Positions 52,099-60,938 of a stretch of DNA of 64,000 nucleotides are shown piece by piece. The stretch is from JBAVOR01 sp049692255. GTDB taxonomy: Bacteria; Babelota; Babeliae; Babelales; JACPOV01. The notes under the pieces are model-generated. The model saw only the letters and a list, made by a program, of their open reading frames with translations. It did no database searches and was not told where the DNA came from. Location: positions 1 to 64,000 of the forward strand of contig JBAVOR010000009.1 of the NCBI GenBank assembly GCA_049692255.1. The letters run 5' to 3'. Numbering within the stretch: the stretch's first letter is position 1; each line of letters starts with the position of its first letter. The position numbers and the translations under genes are program-made.

Positions 52099-54543
52099 CT
52101 ACTTGACTACAAAATTTATCAAACGATTAGCAACAAATACAATACGCACTATTTCTTTATCTTTTATATGGCTTGCAACTAATGCGCGCGCCGCTGCTTC
52201 CACATCGGGCTGCGTAGCACCACGTGGCACGGTAAGCTGCGCACGGAGTTTGCCATTCACTTGCACCACAAAATCAATATCGTGCGCTATTGCCAATGTT
52301 TCATCAACCGTTGGCCATGTACAATCACGCAACTGTTTATTACACAACTGTTCTAACAACTCACTAGTCATGTGCGGTATTAACACTGATAAAGAGACAA
52401 GTAGTTGCTCAACTGTTTGTTTGCTCAGCTTGCTTTGTTCTTGATACGCTTCGTTTAACCATTCCATAGCGGCAGAAATAGCGGTGTTCGGTTTGAACTG
52501 TTGCAAGCGCTCTTGATACTCTTTGGTGAATCGTGCAAACCGTTTGGTAACGGCACTATCTTCTTTTACACCGACAGGCAACTGATGTGTTTCATCGGTA
52601 ATAAATTGCCACAAACGGTGTAGAAATCGTTTCATGCCTTCCATGCCATTGTCTTGCCATTCGCAATCAAGTTCTGGTGGCCCCATAAATAACATATATA
52701 AACGCAGTGCATCTGAACCATACTGCTGCACCATATCATCGGGGTTTACTACGTTCCCTTTTGATTTGGACATCTTTTCGACAGCACCAGATGCATCTGA
52801 ATATTTATTTACCATGCCTTGGTTAAACAGATGAGAGAACGGTTCGCTGAACGGTAAATACCCCAAATCATGCAGTACATGTGTGTAAAAACGCGCATAC
52901 AACAGATGCAAAATTGCGTGTTCTATGCCACCCACATACAAATCGACTGGCAGCCAATAATTAATATCTTTTGTATCGAACGGCTCATTTGCCAACTGCG
53001 GGTTCGGGTAACGCAAGAAATACCAGCACGACCCTGCCCACTGAGGCATGGTATTAGTTTCTCGTTTTGCTGCGCCACCGCACTGCGGGCAACTGACGTT
53101 TACCCAACTATCTACATTCGCTAACGGTGATTCACCGGTACCGGTTGGTTGGTATTTTTCTACGTCAGGCAATAGTACGGGCAACTCAGATTCTGGCACC
53201 GGCACAATGCCGCATGATGCACAATGAATTAACGGTATCGGTTCACCCCAATAACGCTGGCGAGAAAACACCCAATCGCGCAGTTTATAACTAGTTTTAC
53301 GTTTAGCAAAACCTTTATCTTCCAAATATTGAATCAACTGTTCACGCACAGCCTTCCCTTTTTTACCGGCAAATGGTGCTGGTTCTAACAAAATGCCAGC
53401 GTGCGCGTCGGTAAAACAGATTTCTAAATTTTTAACTTGCTCTGCCAATTTCGGGTCTTCGGGAACCATGGCTACTTTAAGGGGAATATTATATTTTTTA
53501 GCAAACGCAAAATCACGCTCGTCGTGCGCAGAACATTTGACAATACCGGTGCCGTACTGAGCAAGCGCAAAGCTGGCAACCCAAATAGGGAGCTCCCCAT
53601 TGCCTAACGGATCGATAATATAGGTGCCGGTAAAGATACCTTCTATTTCTGGCGCTATGCCATGATGCGTTGCGCGTTTTTCAACTAATTTTTTACAAAA
53701 TGCAAGAATTTCTGCCCTATTTGGCACCCCTGCTAATAACTGTTCGAGCAGTGGATGATCTGGCGCAATAACCACAAACGTGTCTGCATAACACGCTTCA
53801 AAGTGAGCTGAGAATGTTTCGATAATTAATGACGAATCTTTAACCGGTGCACTAAACACGAGACCTTCGCTTTTGCCAATCCAGTTGCGCTGCATCGTTT
53901 TCACTTTTTCTGGCCAGCTCAGCGTATCAAGCCCATCGAGTAGCTTTTGCGCGTAGTTGGTAATTCGCAACACCCATTGGCGCACTTTACGCTGTTCAAC
54001 TTGCGTACCGCATCGCTCGCAACCGCCATTAACTACCTCTTCGTTAGCCAAGCCGGTCAAACAAGAAGGGCACCAGTTAATTGCTACGTACGATTCATAC
54101 GCTAGACCCGCTTTAAACATTTTCAAGAAAATCCATTGGGTCCAGGTATAATAGTGCGGATCGGTAGTATTAATCTCTTTTGACCAATCGTACAGACACC
54201 CTGTTTGGGCCAATTGTCGTTTAAAATTAGCAATGTTACGCTCAGTTGCCTCTTGCGGTTTGATACCTTTTTTAATAGCATCATTTTCTGCTGGCAACCC
54301 AAACGCGTCCCACCCCATCGGGTGCAAAATATTAAATCCTTGTAACCATTTCATGCGGGCAATAATATCAGACAAGACATAGCCACGCCAGTGACCGACG
54401 TGTAAGCCAGAGCCAGAAGGGTAGGGGAACATATCAAGACAATAAAATTTTTTACCCGTGTGCTCTGCTTTGGTTAAGCCGTCCGGGTTATGTGCCCATC
54501 GCTCCTGCCACTTTTTTTCAATCGCATGAACATCGTACTGCAT
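52099..54543 (-). CDS. leuS: Leucyl-tRNA synthetase
   Basis: Class I synthetase, 814 aa, bacterial type. The HIGH motif is LHVGHWRGYVLSD (HVGH at 48-51). Zinc-type cysteines are CPSC/CERC and CASCG/CPQCGG. A CP1 editing domain spans about 220-400 (GTGIVKCSAHDERDFAF). KMSKSKGNVVNPDDMVQQYGSD lies near residue 588. The anticodon-binding and C-terminal domains are complete. Confidence 0.97.
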   Translation of the reverse strand: MQYDVHAIEKKWQERWAHNPDGLTKAEHTGKKFYCLDMFPYPSGSGLHVGHWRGYVLSDIIARMKWLQGFNILHPMGWDAFGLPAENDAIKKGIKPQEATERNIANFKRQLAQTGCLYDWSKEINTTDPHYYTWTQWIFLKMFKAGLAYESYVAINWCPSCLTGLANEEVVNGGCERCGTQVEQRKVRQWVLRITNYAQKLLDGLDTLSWPEKVKTMQRNWIGKSEGLVFSAPVKDSSLIIETFSAHFEACYADTFVVIAPDHPLLEQLLAGVPNRAEILAFCKKLVEKRATHHGIAPEIEGIFTGTYIIDPLGNGELPIWVASFALAQYGTGIVKCSAHDERDFAFAKKYNIPLKVAMVPEDPKLAEQVKNLEICFTDAHAGILLEPAPFAGKKGKAVREQLIQYLEDKGFAKRKTSYKLRDWVFSRQRYWGEPIPLIHCASCGIVPVPESELPVLLPDVEKYQPTGTGESPLANVDSWVNVSCPQCGGAAKRETNTMPQWAGSCWYFLRYPNPQLANEPFDTKDINYWLPVDLYVGGIEHAILHLLYARFYTHVLHDLGYLPFSEPFSHLFNQGMVNKYSDASGAVEKMSKSKGNVVNPDDMVQQYGSDALRLYMLFMGPPELDCEWQDNGMEGMKRFLHRLWQFITDETHQLPVGVKEDSAVTKRFARFTKEYQERLQQFKPNTAISAAMEWLNEAYQEQSKLSKQTVEQLLVSLSVLIPHMTSELLEQLCNKQLRDCTWPTVDETLAIAHDIDFVVQVNGKLRAQLTVPRGATQPDVEAAARALVASHIKDKEIVRIVFVANRLINFVVK

Positions 54544-54680
54544 ACATGGAACCTGTTTTTAATGAAAATTTTTACTTAAATTACCATTAAGATTAGCGCA
54601 CCGTTGCAAAAAAGTTAAGGGGACGGCACACTCAATTTAAATAGCACGAGTAAAAAATTATTCCTCTGAAAGGATCCCAC

Positions 54681-55316
54681 ATGAGTACACTGCAAACAGC
54701 GCAAACGCAAACACCCATACAAACTCTCAAAAAAGATGAAGATATTTTAGTAGTCTCTCGTGCCGATATTTTCTCTCTTACTCCGGCATGGTCTGGCTTA
54801 CGCACAGTCGATTTTGCACACTATTTATCGCTAATAAAAGCTAAAAAAGAGTTCTTGCCCCGCTCGCTCATGGAACTTGACCCGCATTACAAACAGATTA
54901 TTCCGTACCTTATTTTTACCCACAATAATCGTTACTTTTTAATGCAACGCACTGCACAGGCAACGGAAACACGCTTGCAAAACAAATATTCGTTGGGCAT
55001 TGGGGGGCACATTAGACAAGAGGATATGCAAACCGATTCATTGTTTGATTGGGCATTGCGGGAATTTCATGAAGAAGTGTCTTATGCTGGCAACGTTACT
55101 ATCGAACCATTGGGCATTTTAAATGACGACTCAAACGAAGTAGGCAAAGTGCACATTGGCTTTGTGTTCTTATTGCATGGGGACTCAGATGCCATTGCAG
55201 TAAAATCTGAACTCAAAAGTGGTACGTTATTAACGATCGATGAGCTTAAACCGTACTTTGCATCGATGGAAACATGGACACAGATTGCTTTTGAACATGT
55301 ATTAGCAAAACAGTAA
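54681..55316 (+). CDS. Nudix hydrolase-like protein
   Basis: A 211-aa cytoplasmic protein. An N-terminal 90-residue region precedes a Nudix domain: YLIFTHNNRYFLMQRT, GIGGHIRQEDM, and ALREFHEEVSY with the REXXEE metal site. The spacing from GG to the REXXEE is longer than the strict box, as in DUF-type Nudix relatives. The substrate is unknown. GAAAGGATCCCACATG marks the start. Its own promoter must lie in the 137-base gap after leuS. Confidence 0.78.
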   Translation: MSTLQTAQTQTPIQTLKKDEDILVVSRADIFSLTPAWSGLRTVDFAHYLSLIKAKKEFLPRSLMELDPHYKQIIPYLIFTHNNRYFLMQRTAQATETRLQNKYSLGIGGHIRQEDMQTDSLFDWALREFHEEVSYAGNVTIEPLGILNDDSNEVGKVHIGFVFLLHGDSDAIAVKSELKSGTLLTIDELKPYFASMETWTQIAFEHVLAKQ

Positions 55317-55320
55317 CGGT

Positions 55321-56031
55321 GTGGCCATGTGGTTGAGTAGCAAAAAAGCGGTTGAAGCGATTCATGCAGAAGCGGTAACAGTGCTTGACGTGCTGATACA
55401 CACCGCATTAATCGGGGGCATGTTTTTAACCCACACAAGCGTCACCACCTTGTTACCCCATTGCTATGCACTGGTGATGCAAGCGATAAAGCATTATTTA
55501 GAGGCAGAAGCAGCACCAGCGCAACTCACCATATTCGTCTATTGCCCATCCGAGTGGGTGCCCTCGCTCAATACCATTATATTGTTTCTTGGTGTTGTAT
55601 GGGCATTACTTACCTATCGGCAGCATCTGAGCAAAAGCGTCCAACATACCCTTCTTTTGCTCTGGTCTGTTTTATTTCGTTTGATGGTCATAAGCTTGGT
55701 CTGCTTTGCAGTACTAGTAACAATAGTAGGTGGTTATTACGCAATTGAACTAGTAGCACTCAGCAAGCAACAAGGACCTTCAGGGTCTGTACTGCTCCAT
55801 CCACTTAAATATCTGCTGAAGCTGACCGGTAGCTATGATACGGTTAAAGAAATGTGGGCAAAAATATTCAGATTACCCAAAGCGCAACTGTTATTTGATC
55901 AAATTAATGAATGGAGCCTGGTCCTCTGGTATATCTGCCACATAGCCAGCACATTCGCCACCGTACGCGTGGTAATGCTCCTGCGCCGCAGGCTCAAACA
56001 AGCAGAAAAGCCACAAAAGGCAATCGAATGA
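55321..56031 (+). CDS. Polytopic membrane orphan
   Basis: About 236 aa with four or five hydrophobic helices (VTVLDVLIHTALIGGMFL, LNTIILFLGVVWALLTY, HTLLLLWSVLFRLMVISLVCFAVLVTIV, LVLWYICHIASTFATVRVVML). The tail is basic. It starts 5 bases after the Nudix gene, at GTG 55321 or ATG 55327, and its stop overlaps the next ATG. No family recognised. Confidence 0.6.
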   Translation: MAMWLSSKKAVEAIHAEAVTVLDVLIHTALIGGMFLTHTSVTTLLPHCYALVMQAIKHYLEAEAAPAQLTIFVYCPSEWVPSLNTIILFLGVVWALLTYRQHLSKSVQHTLLLLWSVLFRLMVISLVCFAVLVTIVGGYYAIELVALSKQQGPSGSVLLHPLKYLLKLTGSYDTVKEMWAKIFRLPKAQLLFDQINEWSLVLWYICHIASTFATVRVVMLLRRRLKQAEKPQKAIE

Positions 56032-56681
56032 AAAAAACTTTTCTGTTATCTCTCATCGTTTTAACTGTTCATGGTACTCAGTACGCGCAAGATCAAAACG
56101 ATGCGCAACTAGTGCCATCAAACAGGCAGGTGCAGCCATATATTTTTGGCAGAAGTCTCATAAACGTCATGAAAAATAGCCCATACAACATTGTGACTGG
56201 TGCAAAAAAGATTTCTAAGGATATGCAGGACAGCTGGAATGACATAAAGCCTGCTCCTGTATGCGAACTTTCATCAAAGAGTGAGTGCTTTAGCCGAGAA
56301 GTCTTGCTCATACCTGTCTTTTTTTCAGGGGTTATTGCTGGATGTGCGGGACATTTTACCTGTGGTGAAAAATGGAAATCATCGAGGAGACATACAATAG
56401 TTCGCTCGACAGCCCTTGGCGGAGCACTTGGTCTTTATGGTATTGGCTTCTCCTTATATAACTCACAAAATAAACTTGAACCGACTACAAAAAGAGCTGC
56501 CGAAGAAGCGATAGCTTTAGGACATATTGCAATGCTTGCGCGTCAATCTAACGTTTCATGTATTCAAGGGCCAAGCCTCGTTGATTTCGTTGTCACGAGA
56601 CGTGTGTATCGTAATTGGAGTACCATATTTTTTGCACTTTTAGCCGGTAATAGCATCATGCATGCATGGCTGATCAAGTAA
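56028..56681 (+). CDS. Exported membrane orphan, first of a paralogous pair
   Basis: The ATG at 56028 overlaps the previous stop (ATGA) and begins a signal peptide (KKTFLLSLIVLTVHGTQYAQDQND); the frame itself extends back to 55911. About 217 aa. The same opening, PYIFG-xxI, a central hydrophobic pair (LLIPVFFSGVIAGCAG), ALGGALGLYGIGFSLY and EEAIALGHIAMLARQ recur in the next gene, so they are tandem paralogues. The function is unknown. Confidence 0.7.
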   Translation: MKKTFLLSLIVLTVHGTQYAQDQNDAQLVPSNRQVQPYIFGRSLINVMKNSPYNIVTGAKKISKDMQDSWNDIKPAPVCELSSKSECFSREVLLIPVFFSGVIAGCAGHFTCGEKWKSSRRHTIVRSTALGGALGLYGIGFSLYNSQNKLEPTTKRAAEEAIALGHIAMLARQSNVSCIQGPSLVDFVVTRRVYRNWSTIFFALLAGNSIMHAWLIK

Positions 56682-56684
56682 AAA

Positions 56685-56730
56685 TTTATCGGCATTTTTA
56701 TATTTTTAATGCCGATAAACCACCGAAAAA
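56685..56730. promoter_or_regulatory. Operator-like element before the 56741 gene
   Basis: TTTATCGGCATT (56685-56696) and AATGCCGATAAA (56708-56719) form a perfect 12-base inverted repeat with an 11-base spacer. A further half-site, ACCGAAAAA, starts 11 bases after the GCCGATAAA. It ends 10 bases before the ATG, so it spans the ribosome site. The same elements occur at 58419-58468 and 58586-58605. Confidence 0.75.
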
Positions 56731-56740
56731 GGGAAATCGA

Positions 56741-57322
56741 ATGAAAAAAACTCCTTTGTTACCTCTAATCTTTTTAATGATCTATGGGGCTCAGTATGCG
56801 CAAGATCAAAACGATACACAATCTACTCTCACAAACACTCAATTAAAACCATACGTTTTTGGCAATGGTATTTTTGCCTCTGCCAAAAATGGGCCGCAGA
56901 CAATTAAAAACGATTTTTATGGCATATTTCAAAAGTACAATCTAGGACTCGAAGTCCAACTGCAATGGACTGTCTTTTTATCAGGAATAGGAATGGCTGC
57001 ATCATGCTTGAGCTACAGGGAAAAATATCCTCTCAGAGTGATCACCTATTCAAAACTGCCTATTGCACGAACAGCTGCAGTTAGTGCAGCGACTTTGTAT
57101 GCAAATGGCCTCCGCTTATCCATCAAACGTGAGCGTGGAGCTTTAAACCCTGATCAAGAACGAGCATTATATGAATCATATGCTCTCGGGCATATAGCCA
57201 TGCTAGCAAATAGAGTAGCCTTTGGGGCACGCTTTTTTAGCCCGCTATTTTTTAGCTCACTTGCTATTTTAAACATATACCAAGCCATACATGCGAGTGA
57301 CTCACTTGACCACCATCATTAA
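56741..57322 (+). CDS. Exported membrane orphan, second of a paralogous pair
   Basis: The ATG at 56741 follows AAAAAGGG and starts a signal peptide (KKTPLLPLIFLMIYGAQYAQDQND) almost the same as its neighbour's. About 193 aa; paralogous to the 56028 gene throughout (KPYVFGNGI, LQWTVFLSGIGMAASCL, TAAVSAATLYANGLRLS, YESYALGHIAMLAN). Its start lies under an operator-like palindrome shared with the Fic gene. It converges on the Fic gene with a 21-base overlap of the 3' ends. Confidence 0.7.
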   Translation: MKKTPLLPLIFLMIYGAQYAQDQNDTQSTLTNTQLKPYVFGNGIFASAKNGPQTIKNDFYGIFQKYNLGLEVQLQWTVFLSGIGMAASCLSYREKYPLRVITYSKLPIARTAAVSAATLYANGLRLSIKRERGALNPDQERALYESYALGHIAMLANRVAFGARFFSPLFFSSLAILNIYQAIHASDSLDHHH

Positions 57323-58396
57323 TTCCTGATATCGCTTGGCAAGCGCATATTTTCTTCCCTTATTAGAAAAATCGACGATCTCCAAAAAACCCGTATCAAC
57401 CCATTTTTTACACAATGCAGAACTCGTGCGCGGCTGCAAGCCAAACAAAGCGCCAACTTGCTTAGCGGTAATGGCCACGTGTTCCTCAAATAAGGCAAGC
57501 ACATGGCGCTGCTTTTGGTCAAGTGAGCGGATCAGGTTGTATTGATCGGGTAACCCACGAACCGTAGCTTCATCCATTCTTTTAGACACATTTTCAAATG
57601 ACACCGCCATACCTTCTATAAAATAGTTAATCCATGGGGTAATATCCGCTTCAGCTCTACCAAAGTAGTAATTATGAGAAGGCCCAATACTGAGCGCATC
57701 GTAATAATTACCCAGATTACGGGCATAATATTCTTCCAAAGCATACAACCCTTTTAAATCATAGCCGCCTAGATGTAAAATTAATGTAGTGAGCAATCGA
57801 GCGGTGCGCCCGTTGCCATCATAGTACGGGTGAATAGTCACCAATTGGTAATGGACAATAGCGGCTACCAATGGAACAGGAAGAGTTATAGTATCTTTAA
57901 TCCAGGCAATCATGGCGCGCATAAGACTAGGCACATCATCTGCTTCTGGTGGCAAATAAATAATTGTTTTTGATATGCCATCCCGAATCACATTTTGACC
58001 GGTGCGATACGGTGTTGGTTTTGTCTTTATTTTACCATCTGCTACTACGAGTGCATGTATTGTCTGTATTATGCGCTCAGTAATAGAAATACCTTGAATT
58101 GCCCATTTCTCTACCTGGTCAAGCGCAGCATAATAACCGAGGACTTCTCGTTCATCCCGTTCACGACCTGGAAAATGGCCCTCATGTTTAAGAACCTGTT
58201 CTATCTGATCCAGGGACAAGCGATTCCCTTCAATCATGGTAGAATAATGGGTGGTATATAACCTGGCAGATTCACGCAAAGAGCTTAACACCGTGCTCGT
58301 TAGAGAAAGATGAACTACTTTCTCCCGTACTGCTTCAATGCGCATCAGGTTCTGGGCGATCTCTGGAGTTATCTGATAGTGTGGTAAAAATTTCAT
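57302..58396 (-). CDS. Fic family protein (class II) with C-terminal winged helix
   Basis: A 364-aa protein. The catalytic motif is HPYYDGNGR (189-197; consensus HPFx[D/E]GNGR), which transfers AMP or a related group to hydroxyls. An inhibitory helix, STMIEGN (52-58), matches S/T-xxx-E-G/N upstream of the Fic core, as in class II Fic enzymes, so activity is self-restrained. Residues about 285-364 form a winged helix (ITAKQVGALFGLQPRTSSALCKKWVDTGFLEIV), as in autoregulated Fic proteins. It has no signal peptide. GCCGATAAA repeats lie 23 bases before its ATG. AAGGGAG marks the start. Confidence 0.93.
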   Translation of the reverse strand: MKFLPHYQITPEIAQNLMRIEAVREKVVHLSLTSTVLSSLRESARLYTTHYSTMIEGNRLSLDQIEQVLKHEGHFPGRERDEREVLGYYAALDQVEKWAIQGISITERIIQTIHALVVADGKIKTKPTPYRTGQNVIRDGISKTIIYLPPEADDVPSLMRAMIAWIKDTITLPVPLVAAIVHYQLVTIHPYYDGNGRTARLLTTLILHLGGYDLKGLYALEEYYARNLGNYYDALSIGPSHNYYFGRAEADITPWINYFIEGMAVSFENVSKRMDEATVRGLPDQYNLIRSLDQKQRHVLALFEEHVAITAKQVGALFGLQPRTSSALCKKWVDTGFLEIVDFSNKGRKYALAKRYQELMMVVK

Positions 58397-58418
58397 GGTT
58401 TTAGCTCCCTTTTACAAA

Positions 58419-58468
58419 TTTATCGGCACCTCTTATATTATTAATTATGCCGATAAACAGCCGATAAA
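58419..58468. promoter_or_regulatory. Operator-like element before the Fic gene
   Basis: TTTATCGGCA (58419-58428), then TGCCGATAAA (58448-58457) in opposite orientation, then a direct GCCGATAAA (58460-58468) exactly 11 bases on. The cluster starts 23 bases upstream of the Fic ATG, where a repressor would block its transcription. Confidence 0.75.
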
Positions 58469-58585
58469 TCAAGGTAACCCTTATTTTCGCTATTTCAATG
58501 AAGGGGCTTAACAGCTTTGCCATTGGTTGTTTCGTGCGCCATGAAAAGTCTTTTCGTTAAAATTCACCACCAGATTTAATTTTAT

Positions 58586-58605
58586 ACCGATAAACAGCCG
58601 ATAAA
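58586..58605. promoter_or_regulatory. Operator-like element between the Fic and 58700 genes
   Basis: ACCGATAAA (58586-58594) and GCCGATAAA (58597-58605), direct repeats 11 bases apart. They lie 36 bases before the -35 of the rightward gene at 58700 and about 190 bases from the Fic start. Confidence 0.65.
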
Positions 58606-58641
58606 GGCGAGTGCGATTGCTCTTTGTAAACAGTTTTCTAT

Positions 58642-58669
58642 TTGACAATATTTGGTATTTTGGCATACT
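58642..58669 (+). promoter_or_regulatory. Extended -10 promoter for the 58700 gene
   Basis: Consensus TTGACA (58642-58647), a 16-base spacer, then CATACT (58664-58669) preceded by TGG, an extended -10. It would start transcription near 58676, just before the AAAGGAA ribosome site. With the two operator clusters it accounts for most of the 303-base gap 58397-58699. Confidence 0.55.
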
Positions 58670-58699
58670 GATAGTTAGTTTAATGAAAGGAAAAATTAT

Positions 58700-59113
58700 A
58701 TGAAAAAGTTATTACTCACCGTTCCCTTAGCTATGGTTATGACTGCTACAGCAGGGTTCGGCTCACTTGCAGAGAATATAAGAAACACATGCACTGAACA
58801 TCCGGTATGGGCAGGAATCTTCGCAGCATCAACAGTGGCAGCGTATAAAAATACATATCTTCCATTATGGGGCGTTTCTGCTATGCAAAAAGATCTTGCA
58901 AGCGGAACATACACGTCCAGCAATTTAGGGAAAAAGAGTCTGTTCAAAGGAGCTGTAACAAAGTGGGAAGCCTTTTTTAAAAATGATGAATATGAAGGTG
59001 GCTATGAAGAAAAAGCAGCATGGTACGTTTCATGGCGCGCAATCGGCTTAGCAGAAATGGCACTTTCTGGCTCAACGCTTGGTCACTATCTATGGCAAAA
59101 TTTGAAGAAATAA
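58700..59113 (+). CDS. Small secreted/membrane orphan
   Basis: A 137-aa protein with a signal peptide (to ATAGF, about residue 20), then WAGIFAASTVAAY, which may be a membrane helix, and a late one (AIGLAEMALSGSTLGHYLW). Aromatic residues are common. No family recognised. It lies under the consensus promoter at 58642 and near the operator at 58586, and runs straight into the thioredoxin gene (18 bases on). Confidence 0.65.
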   Translation: MKKLLLTVPLAMVMTATAGFGSLAENIRNTCTEHPVWAGIFAASTVAAYKNTYLPLWGVSAMQKDLASGTYTSSNLGKKSLFKGAVTKWEAFFKNDEYEGGYEEKAAWYVSWRAIGLAEMALSGSTLGHYLWQNLKK

Positions 59114-59131
59114 AAAATGGAAGGGTATTCT

Positions 59132-59527
59132 ATGATTAAAAAACTGATACTTTCTACTCTACTGGCTACCGTTTTGCTTGCACCATCTTCACAATCTTAT
59201 GCTCGCACACAAACAGTTATTAAAGAAAACTTTAAAGAAATAGTGCTTGATTCAAAAAAGCCGGTAATAGTTGATGTCTTTGCGCCATGGTGCCCGCCGT
59301 GCAAACATATGATGCCATTGTTTGAAGAATTGGCAAACGAATTTTCTGAGCAATATACTTTCGTAAAATTGAATGCTGAACAGTCAGAAGAACTCGCTGA
59401 ACAGTATACCGTTCGGAGCTTCCCAACGCTGCTCTTCTTTAGAGATGGCGTTTTACAGGGTCGCCATAGCGGTTATTTGAATAAAAAACAGATGATGGAA
59501 AAGATCAACGAAGTTTTTGCACAATAA
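59132..59527 (+). CDS. Exported thioredoxin with CPPC active site
   Basis: About 131 aa. AAGGG before the ATG at 59132 fixes the start (the frame extends to 59117). A signal peptide ends near SYAR. The active site is APWCPPCKHM (Cys54, Cys57). The rest is a full thioredoxin: VIVDVFAPW, FVKLNAEQ, YTVRSFPTLLFF (cis-Pro) and GYLNKKQ. Cytoplasmic thioredoxins have CGPC; export plus CPPC suggests disulfide exchange in the periplasm, perhaps serving the Cys-rich secreted proteins of the region. Confidence 0.92.
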   Translation: MIKKLILSTLLATVLLAPSSQSYARTQTVIKENFKEIVLDSKKPVIVDVFAPWCPPCKHMMPLFEELANEFSEQYTFVKLNAEQSEELAEQYTVRSFPTLLFFRDGVLQGRHSGYLNKKQMMEKINEVFAQ

Positions 59528-59533
59528 AGCAGT

Positions 59534-60913
59534 TCATTTGCCCACACAGAATTCATGGAACACCGCATCAAGCGTTGCTTCACTGACCGATTTACCTGTC
59601 AGTTGTGACAGCTCTTGCAATGCATCACGCACATGCACCGACACTAATTCGTAGGCACGTTCTGTTGTTAATAACTGTTGCGCCTGTTTGATATGCTCTT
59701 GCACCGCAATGAGTGCCTTTGCATGGCGCGCATTGATTGCAAATGGGGTATCTGAGCGATGCAGTAATAAATCTACGCGTTTTTTGAGCGCATCTTTGAG
59801 TATGCGCATCGATTGTTCATCATGCATAGAAACGGTGTAATCGGGCGCACGCGCGTCAATTACATGCGTAAGCATTGCACAATCGTGCTTGCTTGCTATC
59901 ACCAGGATGCGATCTCCGTATACTTGTAACAGTTCGGTGTAAATTTGATTTTCTGCTTCTGTCATTGCACGTGATTGGTCAAACACCAGTAATACAATAT
60001 CAGCTATGTGTGCTTGTTCGCGCGAACGACGAATACCTTCCGCTTCTATGCGGTCATTAGTTAAGCGTAAACCTGCTGTGTCAATCAATGTCCAATAAAG
60101 GCCGTCAACGTAGAGGCCCGCTTCGATAGCATCGCGCGTAGTACCGGCGATGTCACTAACGATAGCACGGTTATCCCCAACTAACGCATTAAATAAGGTT
60201 GATTTTCCTACATTCACACTACCGACAAGCGCAATACGCACGCCAGTACGAATCTGTTTTTGCGTATCATGCGTTGCCAACAACTGTGCTGTTTTAGTAA
60301 TGGATTCGCCCAAGAGCGCGCTCACTTGTGGCGCAAATTCGATTGCGTCATCATCTAAAAATTCAAAACTTGCTTGAATAAGCACATCAGCATGCACCAA
60401 CGTCTTTTCTAATCGTGCTAACTCAGCTGACAAGGTACCCTGCAGTTGCGCTAGCGATTGCTGCATTGCCCGACCGCTGGAGGCAGTAATTAAATCATGC
60501 ACCGCTTCGGCTTGAACCAAGTCAATTTTTCCATGCAGTACAGCACGTTTACTAAATTCACCGGGCGCTGCTAATCGAGCACCAGCAGAAACGAGTGTGG
60601 CAATAATGGTATCAACAATAAATTGATTGTTGTGGCAAGAAATTTCTATCGTATCTTCACCAGTAAACGTACGGGGTGCGCGCATTAAAAAGAACAGTGC
60701 ATAATCGATTGCACGTGCTTGATCATCAACAAATGCACCATATTCAATGGTATGTGTTGGGCAATCAATAATGTGTTTGCGCGATGCTAAATGGACGAAA
60801 CGATTGATCAAATCGAACGCAAAAGCACCCGATACACGAATGAGCGCAAGCGCACCAGCCCCTTTGGGCGTGCATTGGGCGACAATTGTTTCTTGAGATT
60901 CTATCGTATACAT
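59534..60913 (-). CDS. mnmE: tRNA modification GTPase MnmE
   Basis: A 459-aa protein. It has an N-terminal folate-binding domain, a helical domain (APGEFSKRAVLHGKIDLVQAEAV) and an inserted GTPase: GSVNVGKS (231-238), GTTRD, DTAG (278-281). The C-terminus is CVGK, with the catalytic Cys that is usually CIGK. With MnmG it makes the wobble-uridine modification of several tRNAs. It follows the Jag-like gene by 25 bases, an old gene order. Confidence 0.96.
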   Translation of the reverse strand: MYTIESQETIVAQCTPKGAGALALIRVSGAFAFDLINRFVHLASRKHIIDCPTHTIEYGAFVDDQARAIDYALFFLMRAPRTFTGEDTIEISCHNNQFIVDTIIATLVSAGARLAAPGEFSKRAVLHGKIDLVQAEAVHDLITASSGRAMQQSLAQLQGTLSAELARLEKTLVHADVLIQASFEFLDDDAIEFAPQVSALLGESITKTAQLLATHDTQKQIRTGVRIALVGSVNVGKSTLFNALVGDNRAIVSDIAGTTRDAIEAGLYVDGLYWTLIDTAGLRLTNDRIEAEGIRRSREQAHIADIVLLVFDQSRAMTEAENQIYTELLQVYGDRILVIASKHDCAMLTHVIDARAPDYTVSMHDEQSMRILKDALKKRVDLLLHRSDTPFAINARHAKALIAVQEHIKQAQQLLTTERAYELVSVHVRDALQELSQLTGKSVSEATLDAVFHEFCVGK

Positions 60914-60938
60914 ATAACCACCATTTAGAACGCGTTTC

